A DNA stretch of 64,000 nt. It comes from Lathyrus oleraceus (Eukaryota; Streptophyta; Magnoliopsida; Fabales; Fabaceae). Below, one piece after another: positions 31,406 to 42,399 of this stretch. Under the pieces are notes generated by a model. The model worked only from the letters and a program-made list of their open reading frames with translations, did no database searches and was not told where the DNA came from. Made by a program: the position numbers and the translations under genes. Every line of letters starts with the position of its first letter. Position 1 is the stretch's first letter. The stretch covers positions 343,419,346-343,483,345 of the forward strand of contig NC_066585.1 in the NCBI RefSeq assembly GCF_024323335.1, in the 5' to 3' direction.

Positions 31406-34400
31406 ACAAAATGATCACACAGATATGAACAATGATTACGTAATTATGTACAATTAATGATGGTAAATGCACAAAGGCAACACATAAGCAAATATGCACA
31501 GATGAATCAAGTAAGCAATCAATCAAAGTCAATTAGCACACACTATATACAAGCAATTAGGCTCAAACAAGGTTAGACTTTACAGTCAACTGGAATGGGG
31601 TAAGTTGTGCTCTTAACCTCAACATTGAGAGTTAAGATGAAGCAGATGAAAAGGAAATGAGGGGTGTGCCTCATAGCTTCTATCCCTGGCCTGGGAGAGC
31701 TTTGAATATTAGAAAGTGTGGGAGTTCAGAAAGTTGGAACTCTCTCCACAAGTGAATGACTCTATAGATCTTGGGTTAATATCCACAATGCATCAACATG
31801 TAATGTGAGCAAAGGGATGACACACTGAATAGTAGGAGATGGACTACACATCTCTTATATCTACCAATTTCCTTATCAAAGGACTTTTCCTGCTTGGGAT
31901 AAAAAGTAAACAAACACAAGCATTGCCTCTTAAGGAGGACTTCAGACAGGTGTCTGCCCAAGTAACAGGACAGGTCTTCCAGACTACATGAAGAAGAGAA
32001 ATTATACCTAAATGGTTAAGCAACCAAGCAAAAGCAAGTTCAAAATGAACTTAAGCAACTAATGTACATGTGGAAACATCACACAAATCAGTTCAACTGT
32101 ACAGACAAACAACCAACAATTAATGCAACAGATAACCAATATACACAATGTGTAAGCCAAAAGCCAAACTCAAGAGAGTCAACATCAACCTACAAAACAC
32201 ACATTAGTAATCAAAAGCAAATATCAAATGCTCTCAAGATGAGGCATCATCAAGTGTGTAACTTGAATGTGTAACCTGAAACAAAGCTTCAAACATGAGA
32301 GGCAAACCACTAGGTCAAAGCCTAGGGTCAAAGAGGGAGAAAAAATGTAAAACAGAAGCTGAAACTTGACATGATGAAACTTCAAACAACTAGGAACACA
32401 ATCCAAAAGGTCTCACATCAATATCACATACCAAAAGTATTTCACAATCAAAACATGGCAAGGTATGCAAAGTGAAAGCACATTGAGACAACAAAATGAA
32501 CAAATGCACATTAATTCAAAAATGATTCAATAAATCTCAACAAAATTCATGGTTAAACAGAACACCCAACATGATCATCACACCAAAAATTAGGGCAATT
32601 GGACATGGTTAAGCATGGTAATCAAATTCATCAAGTCAAGGCAATCAAAACAAGCTCAAATAGGACACAACTTGGCACATCAACTTAGCACAAGCCTAAA
32701 ACAGAAATGAATCAAGGTAAAAACCTAAAACCAAAGCCAAAACAAACTTTAACATGTCTAGAAACAATGTGTAAAATTTCACATCCATATGATAAACCAC
32801 AATCATTTCATGATCAAATGAAAACCAAGACCATTCAAAAGCTCACACATGGAAATCCAGAAAGAAAAATCTCAATTAAATCAGAAATCACTCCAAAAAT
32901 TCCACAAAAAATCATGAGCATTCACAACATCCACAAGAAGCATCATACAAAAAATCACATCAATTGGAATTCATTTGGCATGGAAAATCAATTAATCAAG
33001 TTGAGCAAGCAAAGTTGTGACACACATTGTCACACCTACATTCACATGATCATAAAACAGAAACCACAAATGGTAAAAATGCAAACTCAACACCAAAATG
33101 TCCAGCCAAGTGTCTAGTCTAAGCATACAAAATTTCACAGGCATTGGATTAAAACTCATCATTTCACAAAAGATATGGCAAGCAAGGTACAAAATATGAT
33201 ACATGTTAACATTCTCTAGCACCAATTTAATTTCAGCCATGCACAAAATTCTTGAAAAAATAACCAAAAAAATCTAGACAGAAAATAGGACCTAACACAA
33301 AAATCCTCATACTTTTTTGGAGCCATTTTCAATTTAATATGAATTTTAGAAGATGAGGAAAAAATAAAAAATGATAATGAAGCATGTATGAATAATGGAG
33401 GGAAATGAAATATCATGTGAAGCAATTATGAAGAAATGCTGCAGCCAAGGATCGAACAGAGTAAAAATTCAAATGTTGGCGCCAACAACATGAAACGCAT
33501 CGTTTCATTTAATTACATGGCATGGTCAAAGCTGAGTGTGCACGGTCAAGCGCTTCAGAGCCAATGAATGTGATGAGCAAGCAACCACGTGGACCAACAC
33601 ATGTGAAACCCTAAGCTAACAACATGCAATACGCTGGAAAGGAAATCCGCAGGAAAACATATGAACTGGCAACTAATTTCGCAGGTAATGGATGAAGGTC
33701 CTAGCTAAATCCATAGGGAATATGCAGGCATTCATGAACATGAAGAAGATCTTCAAGATCTTCATCCATAATTTTTCCAGAAATTTTCAACATGTCCAGA
33801 AACACAAATCAAGCATATCATTGTGAAGCTCGTGCGTCATACATCAATAATCAACAACAATTTCATCAAAAAACAACACAACACGCATGGATCGAAGCAA
33901 GAAAGATTCAACATCAAAACTTCAATTCATCGAGTCTCACTCAATTTTGCATGAAATCACACGATTTAAAGCCTAATCTACTCAGCATCACAAGATCTAT
34001 CACATTAGCATAAAGATTTTAAGAAATTAAGAGGTCAAATTGGAACCTCTTTGATGAACAGAGCTGGATTTGGTGTTGTTCAGGTTGTGTAATGGCTCAA
34101 AAATTCCTCAATGATGCTTGTGAAGTTGATTAGAAGATAACTCGAAGCTCAAATGCACACGAACTTGCACGAATTTGGAATTGCCATAGTAGCTTCAAGC
34201 TTCACCAATGCTTCCACCTTGCACGAATTCTACTGATTCTGTGGAGAATCTTGCTCAAGAACCACTCAACAACAAGAATTAAGCAATAAAATGGATTGGA
34301 AATGAAGAAAATGAAAGAAAATTTTGAGAGAAAAGTTTTGTATTCTAGATCTAGATCTGAAAAATGGAGTGTTGTTCTGCAGAATTCTGTTATGCTTAGG

Positions 34401-34410
34401 GTTATATACC
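34401..34410 (-). promoter_or_regulatory. TATA box of the solo LTR
   Basis: On the - strand ggtatataac lies about 1.13 kb from the LTR start, followed by a C/A-rich stretch. It gives a plausible promoter for read-out into the Ogre-A U3 (leftward). Confidence 0.45.
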
Positions 34411-35634
34411 CCCTATTAATCCAATCCTTAATATGTTTAAGCATATGCAATTGTAATTAATGAAAATGAAGGTGTGAGTGCAAAATGGAAAACTCACCTT
34501 ATGCATGGTGTGCATGATGAACAGTGCACGTGGCTGAGTTCAAATTCACTTAAAAATGCATTTTGGAGCTATTGGCAATGCTAGAAAGTTCCAACAATTG
34601 GCCAATTTTAAACTTTGAAAATTCCCTCCAAAAATCAAGTGGATTGGCACATATTCATATGATGATATTTCATGAAATGCAATGCATGATTTGGATAGTA
34701 TATGTCAAGAGAAGAATTTAGCAAAAAGAACCACTTGAATTGGACATTTGGTTGAGAAGTTATGCACTTTTGAAGTTCAATCCACACTTGGCCATGTTTT
34801 GATCATATCTCCTCAACCACAAATGAGAAATGGATGATCTTGGACTTTTTGGAAATGGGAGAGAAAGATATTCAACTTTCATGTTGGACAAAATTTCATT
34901 TGAAGCTTGCTTGATGATGTAATCTTGAGGAGAAAACCTTTCCATTTTTGGCAAATCCAAATTACAGGTCACTTACTATTTTTGGAAAGTTTTCATCTGA
35001 CCTCAAATTCTTCATTGTTGATGTTTGAAATGTCAAATGAGACTTGTATGGACATGAATGAGGTATCTCTAACCATCTCCCACCTTCAAATCCATGATTG
35101 AACTGACAGTTGACTTGTGTTGACTTTTCTAGGTCTGCAGTTGACCTGACAATGCTCAGATGAAATTCAAGCCTCTATTACTTGGGATTTTGATTCAAAA
35201 TGATGTCATAGATCATGTGAACTCTTATGATTGATCATGGTGCCCAAATTCTCAAGAATGGCCACCATCTATTGCTCAATGGCTGCCTTTGACTGTCTTG
35301 ACCTAAGATTGCTTCATCTGCAAGTAACAAGGTTAGATGACATATTTTTGTGCTTTTGGTTAATGATAAAGAGAAAAGCAATAATATACATATGCCAAAC
35401 ATGCTTGGTGATCAAGAAAAACTCTCAAAAGAATAACCAACCCACAGGGAAGGAGGCAAGGTGCACAATGATCCTTGAGGCAATGAATGATATGATATGA
35501 TGCCATGAGGGATCTTAGGGACAAAATTGGGGTCTTACACCGATAACCATTTCATAACAAGATCAAAACCTCGATTCAACGTCGAGTAATCATTTTCAAA
35601 ACTTAACAGAACCAGTACGTATTCATCCATTTAC

Positions 35635-35812
35635 CTTGTAAGTCGATTGCTTTATGCATCGCCATCAACCTTGTAAGTCGATTGCTTTATGCATCGCCAT
35701 CAACCTTGTAAGTCGATTGCTTTATGTATCGCCATCAACCTTGTAAGTCGATTGCTTTATGCATCGTCGTCAACCTTGTAAGTTGATTGCTTCATGCATC
35801 GCCATCTACCCT
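35635..35812 (+). repeat. Tandem repeat of about 35 bp x 5 in the Ogre-A LTR
   Basis: Five units of cttgtaagtcgattgctt with atgcatcgccatcaac between them, almost identical except the last. It lies just after the right end of the solo LTR, in the transcribed half of the LTR. Confidence 0.88.
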
Positions 35813-35877
35813 TATCCCTAGCACCTCTCCTTGCTCCATTCATCGATTCTTGTTCCGTTTAGGTAGCACCCATTAGA

Positions 35878-36112
35878 TAGAACCCTTTGTATGATAACAT
35901 AGGTAGGATTCCCATATTCTTTTGTACGATAACATAAGTAGCATTCCCTCTTTCTTTTGTATGATAACATAGGTAGAATTCCCATATTCCTTTGTATGAT
36001 AACATAGGTAGAATTCCCATATTCTTTTGTATGATAACATAGGTAGGACTCCCTCATTCTTTGTATGATAACATAAGTAGAATTCCCTCATTCTCTTACA
36101 TGCTAACATTAG
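35878..36112 (+). repeat. Tandem repeat of about 35-40 bp x 6 in the Ogre-A LTR
   Basis: Six units built around tttgtatgataacataggta followed by g(a/g)attccc(a/t) segments. Translation on the - strand gives chance repetitive ORFs with NSTYVII. Confidence 0.85.
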
Positions 36113-37081
36113 GTAGATGTTCCCATTTGTAAATCCTAAACACTCAAGTACATTGCATGACAACTCTAGGGCAGAGCTTCCCCATTTTTAGACCTTCCGT
36201 GCGTCTCTGATCCTGTGGCATGTCAATCCGTCCTATTGCAAAGAGGTAACTGCCTAAGACTCGATTCAGCAAGCTGCGACACCTGCTGCTAGGACGTGAA
36301 AACATTGCCCACTCTCCTTTGACACAAATGGTGTCTTCCTTTGTAAGTCCATGTTCAGATGGCAATCCCTATGTAGCCGAACTACGGTAACTCTAATTCT
36401 CATTCCAGATGAGATACGTAGGCACGAGATGCGATGTCTTGTCGAGTTCTTTCTTTTTATTTTTGACTGACGACTAACAACTAATCTTTGTTTACTTTCG
36501 CCCTTGTTGCAAATCTTTCTCTCGCCCTCGTTGCGATCGAGACTTTCCCTTTCTCTTGCCCTAGTTGCAATCGAGACCTTTTGTTCCTGTTGTTAGCTGA
36601 ACTACGTTTTGCTCTGATTCTCATTCCTGACGAGATACGTAGGCATAAGACGCGATGTCTTAGCGAGCACACTTCTCTTTAGTCCATAGGTAGCCGAGCT
36701 ACAAAGACTCTGATTCTCGTGTTCAAATGAGATACGTATGCAGTGGATGCGACATCCATGCGAGTTCATTCATTTTCTTTTGACCCCTCTTTTAGTAAAT
36801 AGTACATCAGATAAACACACACACCCTTTAGACAAGAACAACAAGAGTGGATCCCGTAGAGTACTACGGATGCGTAGGGGTGCTAATACCTTCCCTTCGC
36901 ATAATCGACTCCCGAACCCAAGATTTGGTTGCGAGACCTTGTCTTTTCCTTTCCTTTCTCCAGGTTTACTTCGAGCGTTTCCTTTCCCTCCTTTGGGATA
37001 AATAACGCACGATGGCGACTCTTCTGTCATTTCTTCTTCGCCGGTTGTTTTTCGCATACTATATTTTTTAGGCTGCGACAG

Positions 37082-37100
37082 CTGGCGACTCTGCTGGGGA
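37082..37100 (+). other. Ogre-A primer binding site
   Basis: ctggcgactctgctgggga starts one base after the LTR end. It is the PBS sequence I know for Ogre elements (tRNA-Arg). A second TGGCGACTCT copy lies in the LTR at 37013-37022. Confidence 0.85.
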
Positions 37101-37937
37101 CCCGGTTTCCCTAAGCGAGTCCCTCCTAGCTTTTGTAGGTTTCTTGTTTGTTGGGTGTTTATCCTTTTGTACAGTTATTTATTTTTCAGCATTTACCTGC
37201 TTTATTGCATTTGTGTACATATCATTGCTTGTATCTGTTGGCTCTGCTGTTGGGTTGTTTGTTTGTTCGGGTGGGATGTTCTATGAGAGATAAGCACACT
37301 ACCCAGGCTTGAGCGTACACATAAGTGTTAGAGTGGATAGTCATGAGGCTTGCGTGGCATGTTGCTACATTAAGTCGTTCATAAAGACCCACATCCAGAC
37401 GAGGTTTCTTTTGGATATATTCTGTCCTATGGGTGTTCCATAACGACAAATGTTCCTCTAGAAATCATCGACTCTGGTGACCATTTCCCGAGAACTCAGT
37501 CGAGGCCTCTCCTCCGAGACGCATTTATGTTAGCTCTGGTGGGCGCATTCTCGCTGCTCAATCCGAGGACCCCGAGACTGGGAACTTGCTTTAGGATATC
37601 CTGTTGAGGGGAGTCAGTGGAGGTCTTTTATCCCGTAATAATGCCAAACCTTCAGTGGTAAACGTATTATTCTCGACTGAAGGGCTGAAGCTGACAAACT
37701 TTTGTTCTTAGAACCTACCAGTGAGGGACAAGCTAAATTCAGGAAACCTTAACCTCAGTGGGTTCTCTTCAGACAGTGCAACCCGACGGATGTCAAGCAG
37801 ATACAGCAGTCCTGATTTCCATGTCACTGTATTGCATCACATCATTTTGCATTCATATCATTTAATACATGTTTATCTATTTCTAGGAGTTTACATCTTC
37901 TTCTTGATTCCGGTCGGGGTTCTCTGGTTCTCCTGAG
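37101..37937 (+). other. Ogre-A untranslated leader
   Basis: An ~840-bp G/T-rich non-coding stretch between PBS and ORF1. No ORF of interest. Confidence 0.6.
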
Positions 37938-39380
37938 ATGGATATTGGCAGAAAGAGACATGTCGCCTACAAGTTTCCTATGGTTTGTTTGGATCCCATT
38001 CAGCAGCTGATGAAGTTAATGGATCATGGTTCGCTAGAAGGATTCCGGAAGGAGTACGGTTTGATTCTAAGTTTCGTCACGGTTCTTTCCAAGGATCAAC
38101 ATGATGCTCTCTTCACACTACTGCAGTTCTATGACCCTCCATTGAGGTGTTTCACATTCCCGGATTATATTTTGGTCCCTACTTTGGAGGAGATTTCCAG
38201 TTTTCTCAGAGTTCCTATCAAGTCACAGTTGTTGTTCTACAGTTCTTAGTTTCTGCCCGATCTCAGCATGGTTGCTTCAGCCACATATTTGGGGAAATCA
38301 GTCTTGAAGGCTAATATGTGTCAGAAGGGAGGAGTCAGTGGTTTTCATTTAAGTTTCTTACTGGGAGAAGCAAAGAAGAAGCTTGAAGATGGTGACCAAA
38401 GGGGTTTCAATGTTGTGTTGGCTCTTTGTGTGTATGGGATTGTTCTGTTCCCTAATGTTGCAAAATTTGTAGACATGGACGCAATACGCCTCTTCGTGTT
38501 GGGAAATCCAGTGTCGACCTTGCTAGGAGATTTCTTTCATTCGGTGCACCACAGGAATGAGAATAGAAAAGGAGGATTGTTGAATTGTTGTGCGCCTTTG
38601 TTTTATAAGTGGTTCAGTTCTCACCTACCCAAATCAGGAGCGTTCATTGATGTCGAGGACTCGTTGAGTTGGTCGAAGAGATTGATGGGGTTGAGAGCTG
38701 AAGATATTTCTTGGTGGTCTGACCGGAGCTTGCTTCGGGCGGATATTATTCACAGTTGTGGGAACTTCCCGAATGTACCGTTGGTAGGAAGAAGAGGAGG
38801 AATCAACTATAATCCTTCTCTAGCAGTTAGACAGTTTGGATATGCTTTAAGAACTCCGCCTTTGGAAAAGGATGTAGAAGAATCTCTGTTTTTCCATTCT
38901 TCACCTGATTTGACTGTATCCCGTAAGGCAGCTGAGGCCTGGCTCAAGGTGATCGAGAGAGGAAGAACTGTGCTTGGAAAAGGAGATTGGAGAACTTACC
39001 CTCAGTATGAAGAGTGGCTTCAAGGAAGAGTCGAAGAGTTTGCTCTGCCGTTTCCTATTGAAGAACCTTTGTATCCGCCTACTCCTGAGCAGTCAACAAT
39101 GGTGAGCTGAGAGGAGTATGACAAATTGAAGAATTCCATGGAGGACTTTCAAACTGAAAACTCGGAGTTAAGTGTGAAGTTGCAAGACTGTATGCATCAA
39201 TTCCATGAGGCAGAATATCAGAAGAGGGAAGCCGTCAGATTGCAAGAGGAAGCAGAGAGGAAATTAGCTGTGGAGGTGGACTTCTTCAGAAAGACAGACA
39301 AAGCCTTGGGATCATCCAGTTCTGAGTTGAGGCGAGTCAAACAGCAGTTAACAGATGCTCATGGTAAGTTAGTTGGTTGG
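37938..39380 (+). pseudogene. Ogre-A ORF1, 5' part, two in-frame stops, cut by Athila
   Basis: The frame starts MDIGRKRHVAYKF and stays unshifted for 481 codons, with TAG at 38247-38249 and TGA at 39108-39110. Blocks: LLQFYDPPLRCFTFPDYILV (the best Ogre ORF1 marker), VDMDAIRLFVLGNPVSTLLG, then NFPNVPLVGRRGGINYNPSLAVRQ. A charged coiled coil follows from about 39126. It matches the same blocks of Ogre-B ORF1. Athila inserted at 39380, and the reading frame resumes at 51639. Function unknown. Confidence 0.86.
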
Positions 39381-40246
39381 TGTTGAAACAGTTTTTAAGT
39401 GTCGGGTTTTGTTATCGTATCCACAGAGATTGTAAGATATCACTGCCGTTCAATGGTTGAATTAATCTTAACTTAATGTAACACTAGGGTTTTGGTTTTA
39501 ATCAAGTTATCTTGCATACAAAGTAATTAATTGCGGTAAAAGTTATGTTTTGATTAATATGAGAAATATTGTCAAAGTTAGGTTTCAATGATTACATTTG
39601 CTTTGCATGTATTTGCTCGGTCAACAATCTTATAAACTCCTTTAGATGATAAATAATTTCACAAAGTCCTCTCAATGCGTTTCTCTCGAACACCCATTGT
39701 GAGTTTTGTCATTTTGATCCATTGTTTCTCTCGAACACAATCTATCAAAAGACAACGTTTTGGTTCAACCTTATGGTGAACAAAATCATTCGTTACTATC
39801 TCTAGCTAACAAACAAGTTTGGATGAAAACCTAGGTCAAGAATCGGTAAACATCTCTCGATCAAATACCAACACAAAGAGTTTTAAATAGAAACAAAGTT
39901 TTCATCATATATTTACCGTTAAAGAGTTTACAAATGAGGATCCTTACATTTACACACAAAGCTTGGAAATCACCTACATCTAACCTTGACAAATGGAGAC
40001 TTAGCTACTCATTTTCATGGTAGCTTGGTCGGCAAGTAAGAAAAGAGGGTTGATCAACATCCAAGTCGAATGATCGAAGTTGGATGGGAATCCATTTTGT
40101 TTTTGTGGAAGATGGTTGCTAGATGAAGAGAAATGAAATTAGGGCATAAAATCTCCCACAAAGCAATGCTGTAAAATATCTAAGAGAAAGTACAAAAAAA
40201 TGGAAAAGTTGGTAAAAAGTGGTATGGGCTCAAAAAGTGGCACCTG

Positions 40247-40258
40247 CTACTTATAGAC
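40247..40258 (-). promoter_or_regulatory. TATA box of the Athila 3' LTR
   Basis: On the - strand gtctataagtag; the same sequence occurs in the 5' LTR at about 50999-51010, where it would start the genomic RNA. Confidence 0.6.
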
Positions 40259-40274
40259 AAGTACAGAACTGTCA

Positions 40275-40650
40275 CGTTCGCTAGGCGAGCAGAATGGCTC
40301 GCCTAGCGAAGGCCAAAAATGGGCACAAAATGCCCCTGTGCCCAGAGAAAACTGGGCCTGTGGAACTGTCATGTTCGCCTAGCGAACAGACCTTCGCCTA
40401 GCGAAGAACTCGCTTCAACCTTCGCCCCAGCGAGGTTGAGAGGTTTTGCTACTGGAATGCTCGCTGGGGACTCGCTAGAGCCTCGCCTAGCGAGCTAGTG
40501 CTGGCTGCTCTTTTCACCAAAACAGACTGAATTCGCTGCCACTTCGCCTTCAGTTCGCCTAGCGAATTAATTAACCAATTTACTGGAGCCTTTCGCCAGG
40601 AGCTCGCCTAGCGAAGGTTTTGCTTCGCCACATCCTCGCCTAGCGAGCTG
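40275..40650 (-). repeat. Array of imperfect palindromes (TCGC-CTA-GCGA core) in the Athila LTR U3
   Basis: About nine copies of an imperfect palindrome with 5-bp arms and a 3-nt centre, such as ttcgcctagcgaa or ctcgcctagcgag. They begin near 40278 (inverse form), 40301, 40376, 40393, 40427 (variant), 40485, 40554, 40600 and 40635. They sit directly upstream of the TATA box in the direction of transcription. Confidence 0.9.
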
Positions 40651-40881
40651 GCAGATGAAATGCTCCTTTGCTTTGGTTCCTTTGCCAATTCTCTTGTGTC
40701 TTTATTATCAATTAATTCATGCCTTTCCTGCACAATAACAAACACATCAAAGGCACCAAGCTTGTTTATCAATGTACGCATTCCATGTAAAATAAATGTG
40801 ATTTTGACAATTTTAGCAGGGCAAAAGAGTGAAAGATGCCCACATATGATAGCTCAAATAAACACTTTTGGGCATCTAACA

Positions 40882-40893
40882 ACTCTCCCCAAC
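40882..40893 (-). other. Athila polypurine tract
   Basis: On the - strand ttggggagagt directly precedes the 3' LTR start. Confidence 0.75.
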
Positions 40894-42399
40894 TAGATTC
40901 TTGCTTGTCCTCAAGCAAAGTATGCCTCTTGAAAGACAAGAGGATTTGCATAAAGAAACAGTTTCTCCGAAGTTGGATAAACGGCTCAAACACAAGCGAA
41001 ATTCGCATATACAAGTTCCCAACGGTTTGAATAAAATAATACCTAGGAACTAAAACTTAAATAGTAATGCAAAATATTTATCTATCTACAACAATACTCT
41101 TCTGAATGAATCATCCTATCTCTCCTCTTCGAATAAGGAATGAAGATTTTGCGCGTTTGCAACCGCGGGACTAATCTCGCTCTCTAACAAATAATGAAGA
41201 TATCAAATAGATTCATACAATGTCTAATCAATTAAAAATGGTACTGTGGAAGCAAAAAGATCACTAAGGGCTTTTCGGTTGAAGCTTGGTCAGGTTAACA
41301 AACAAGGGTCATTTCTAAGGCCATTGAAACGAAAGTGCCGATGCAAAAGAGACATTCACAGTATTATTCACACTACTCGACTTGTTTCATCTGTTTCTTA
41401 TTTGTAACCTTCACAACACATATTCCACAACTCAACTCTTATTTTTCACTATTTTTCTTCCAAGCAAGCATTCATTTTCATTCTTTATATTTTTGTTCTT
41501 TTCTTTCACATCAAATGTACAAAACAGATGTTTCTTTTCTATATTTTCTATACATATATTTTTCTATGCTTGCTCGGTTTTTCTTTTCTTTTTCAAGAGT
41601 TGTGGTGCTTACCAATTCTTTTTCGTTCTCCCCAACTTATTTCTTCCACACCCTAAGTGAATGCTCTTACCTTTTTACGGCAAAAGAACAATAATCAATA
41701 TTTTCCGGGTTGTAAAAAAAAGATTTTTGAGATCTCGCTTTATTTCAAGCCGAGATTCAACTGTTTAGGCTCAAAGGGGTTAACAAATACTCTCTCAGCT
41801 CACAGGTAAGTTGTTTTTGGATGTAGTTGTGCTCGAAAGAAAACAAGTGCCTTGATCATTTCTAATTGCTTCCACAATTTCACAATAATAACAGACAAAT
41901 AATGAATCACATGAATCAACAAAACTTATTAGAATCCAGCATTTAAGTGAACAATGGAGGTTTCCTCACACTTTGTGGTTTTAGGTTCTAGATGAAACAT
42001 TCATTCAATTATGTTGCACAAAGACAATATTCAATTTACCAAAAAGAGTAAAGTTCCTAATGCATTCTAAAATTCTAGCCGACGGTAACCATGTACCTTA
42101 GCTTCATTCACTTGTTATTCTTATCATTGCCATCCAAGCTCGGATGCACCTTCATTGGGTACTTCTTGAGGAGCAACCAATCTAGAAGGGTTTGCCACTT
42201 ATTCAACCAAAAATTTATTAAACACACAAAATTAACAACAAACATAAATAACATTAACTGAAAAATAAAATTTTGTTCGTGGGGGACAAAACACCCCAAT
42301 AGTACAACCCATGGTCAAAATACAAAATTCAAAAGTACAAATAAAAATGCCATAATAAAAAACTGAAATACAAAAACAAAAACTTAACCCACAAAGGGC
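40894..42399 (-). other. Athila 3' untranslated region
   Basis: An ~1.5-kb stretch between the env-like stop and the PPT, non-coding. It includes a strongly T-rich (+ strand) segment at 41335-41660. Athila elements usually have a long 3' UTR. Short ORFs here (such as 42108-42299) have no family resemblance. Confidence 0.65.

Larger units (their letters stand above)
29972..35539 (-). mobile_element. Solo LTR of an Ogre-type element with perfect TSD
   Basis: On the - strand it runs from tgtaagaccccaattttg to ...acaccgctaca, 5568 bp, flanked by ccgat on both sides (29967-29971 and 35540-35544). It holds no internal region, so it is an unequal-recombination product between two LTRs of one Ogre-like element. 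It shares the conserved end block (aaagtgcggtggcgactc) with the other Ogre LTRs, but its start differs from the Ogre-A LTR start. Long ORFs inside (32707-33117 and others) have no family resemblance and are LTR noise. Confidence 0.93.
26190..37080 (+). mobile_element. Ogre-A 5' LTR, split by a solo LTR
   Basis: It starts tgtaataccccaaaattt and ends ggctgcgaca immediately before the PBS. Removing the solo LTR and one TSD copy (29972-35544) leaves about 5.3 kb, the usual Ogre LTR length. The AT-rich, T-tract-rich part 28400-29960 and the tandem repeats described separately are non-coding. ORFs here (such as 27773-28051 and 28820-29146) look accidental. Confidence 0.88.
39381..40881 (-). mobile_element. 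Athila 3' LTR (1501 bp)
   Basis: On the - strand it runs tgttagatgccc ... gaaacaaca, ending at the TSD. It contains the TCGC-CTA-GCGA motif array at 40275-40650 and a TATA box at 40247-40258, as in the other LTR. Confidence 0.95.

Noticed and set aside
32707..33117. 136-codon ORF as a gene
   Set aside because: Lysine/threonine/glutamine-rich chance ORF inside the solo LTR, without homologous counterpart in the other Ogre LTRs.
26190..37080. A single 10.9-kb LTR
   Set aside because: The 5.6-kb centre has its own LTR ends in the opposite orientation and a perfect ccgat duplication, so it is a nested solo LTR.
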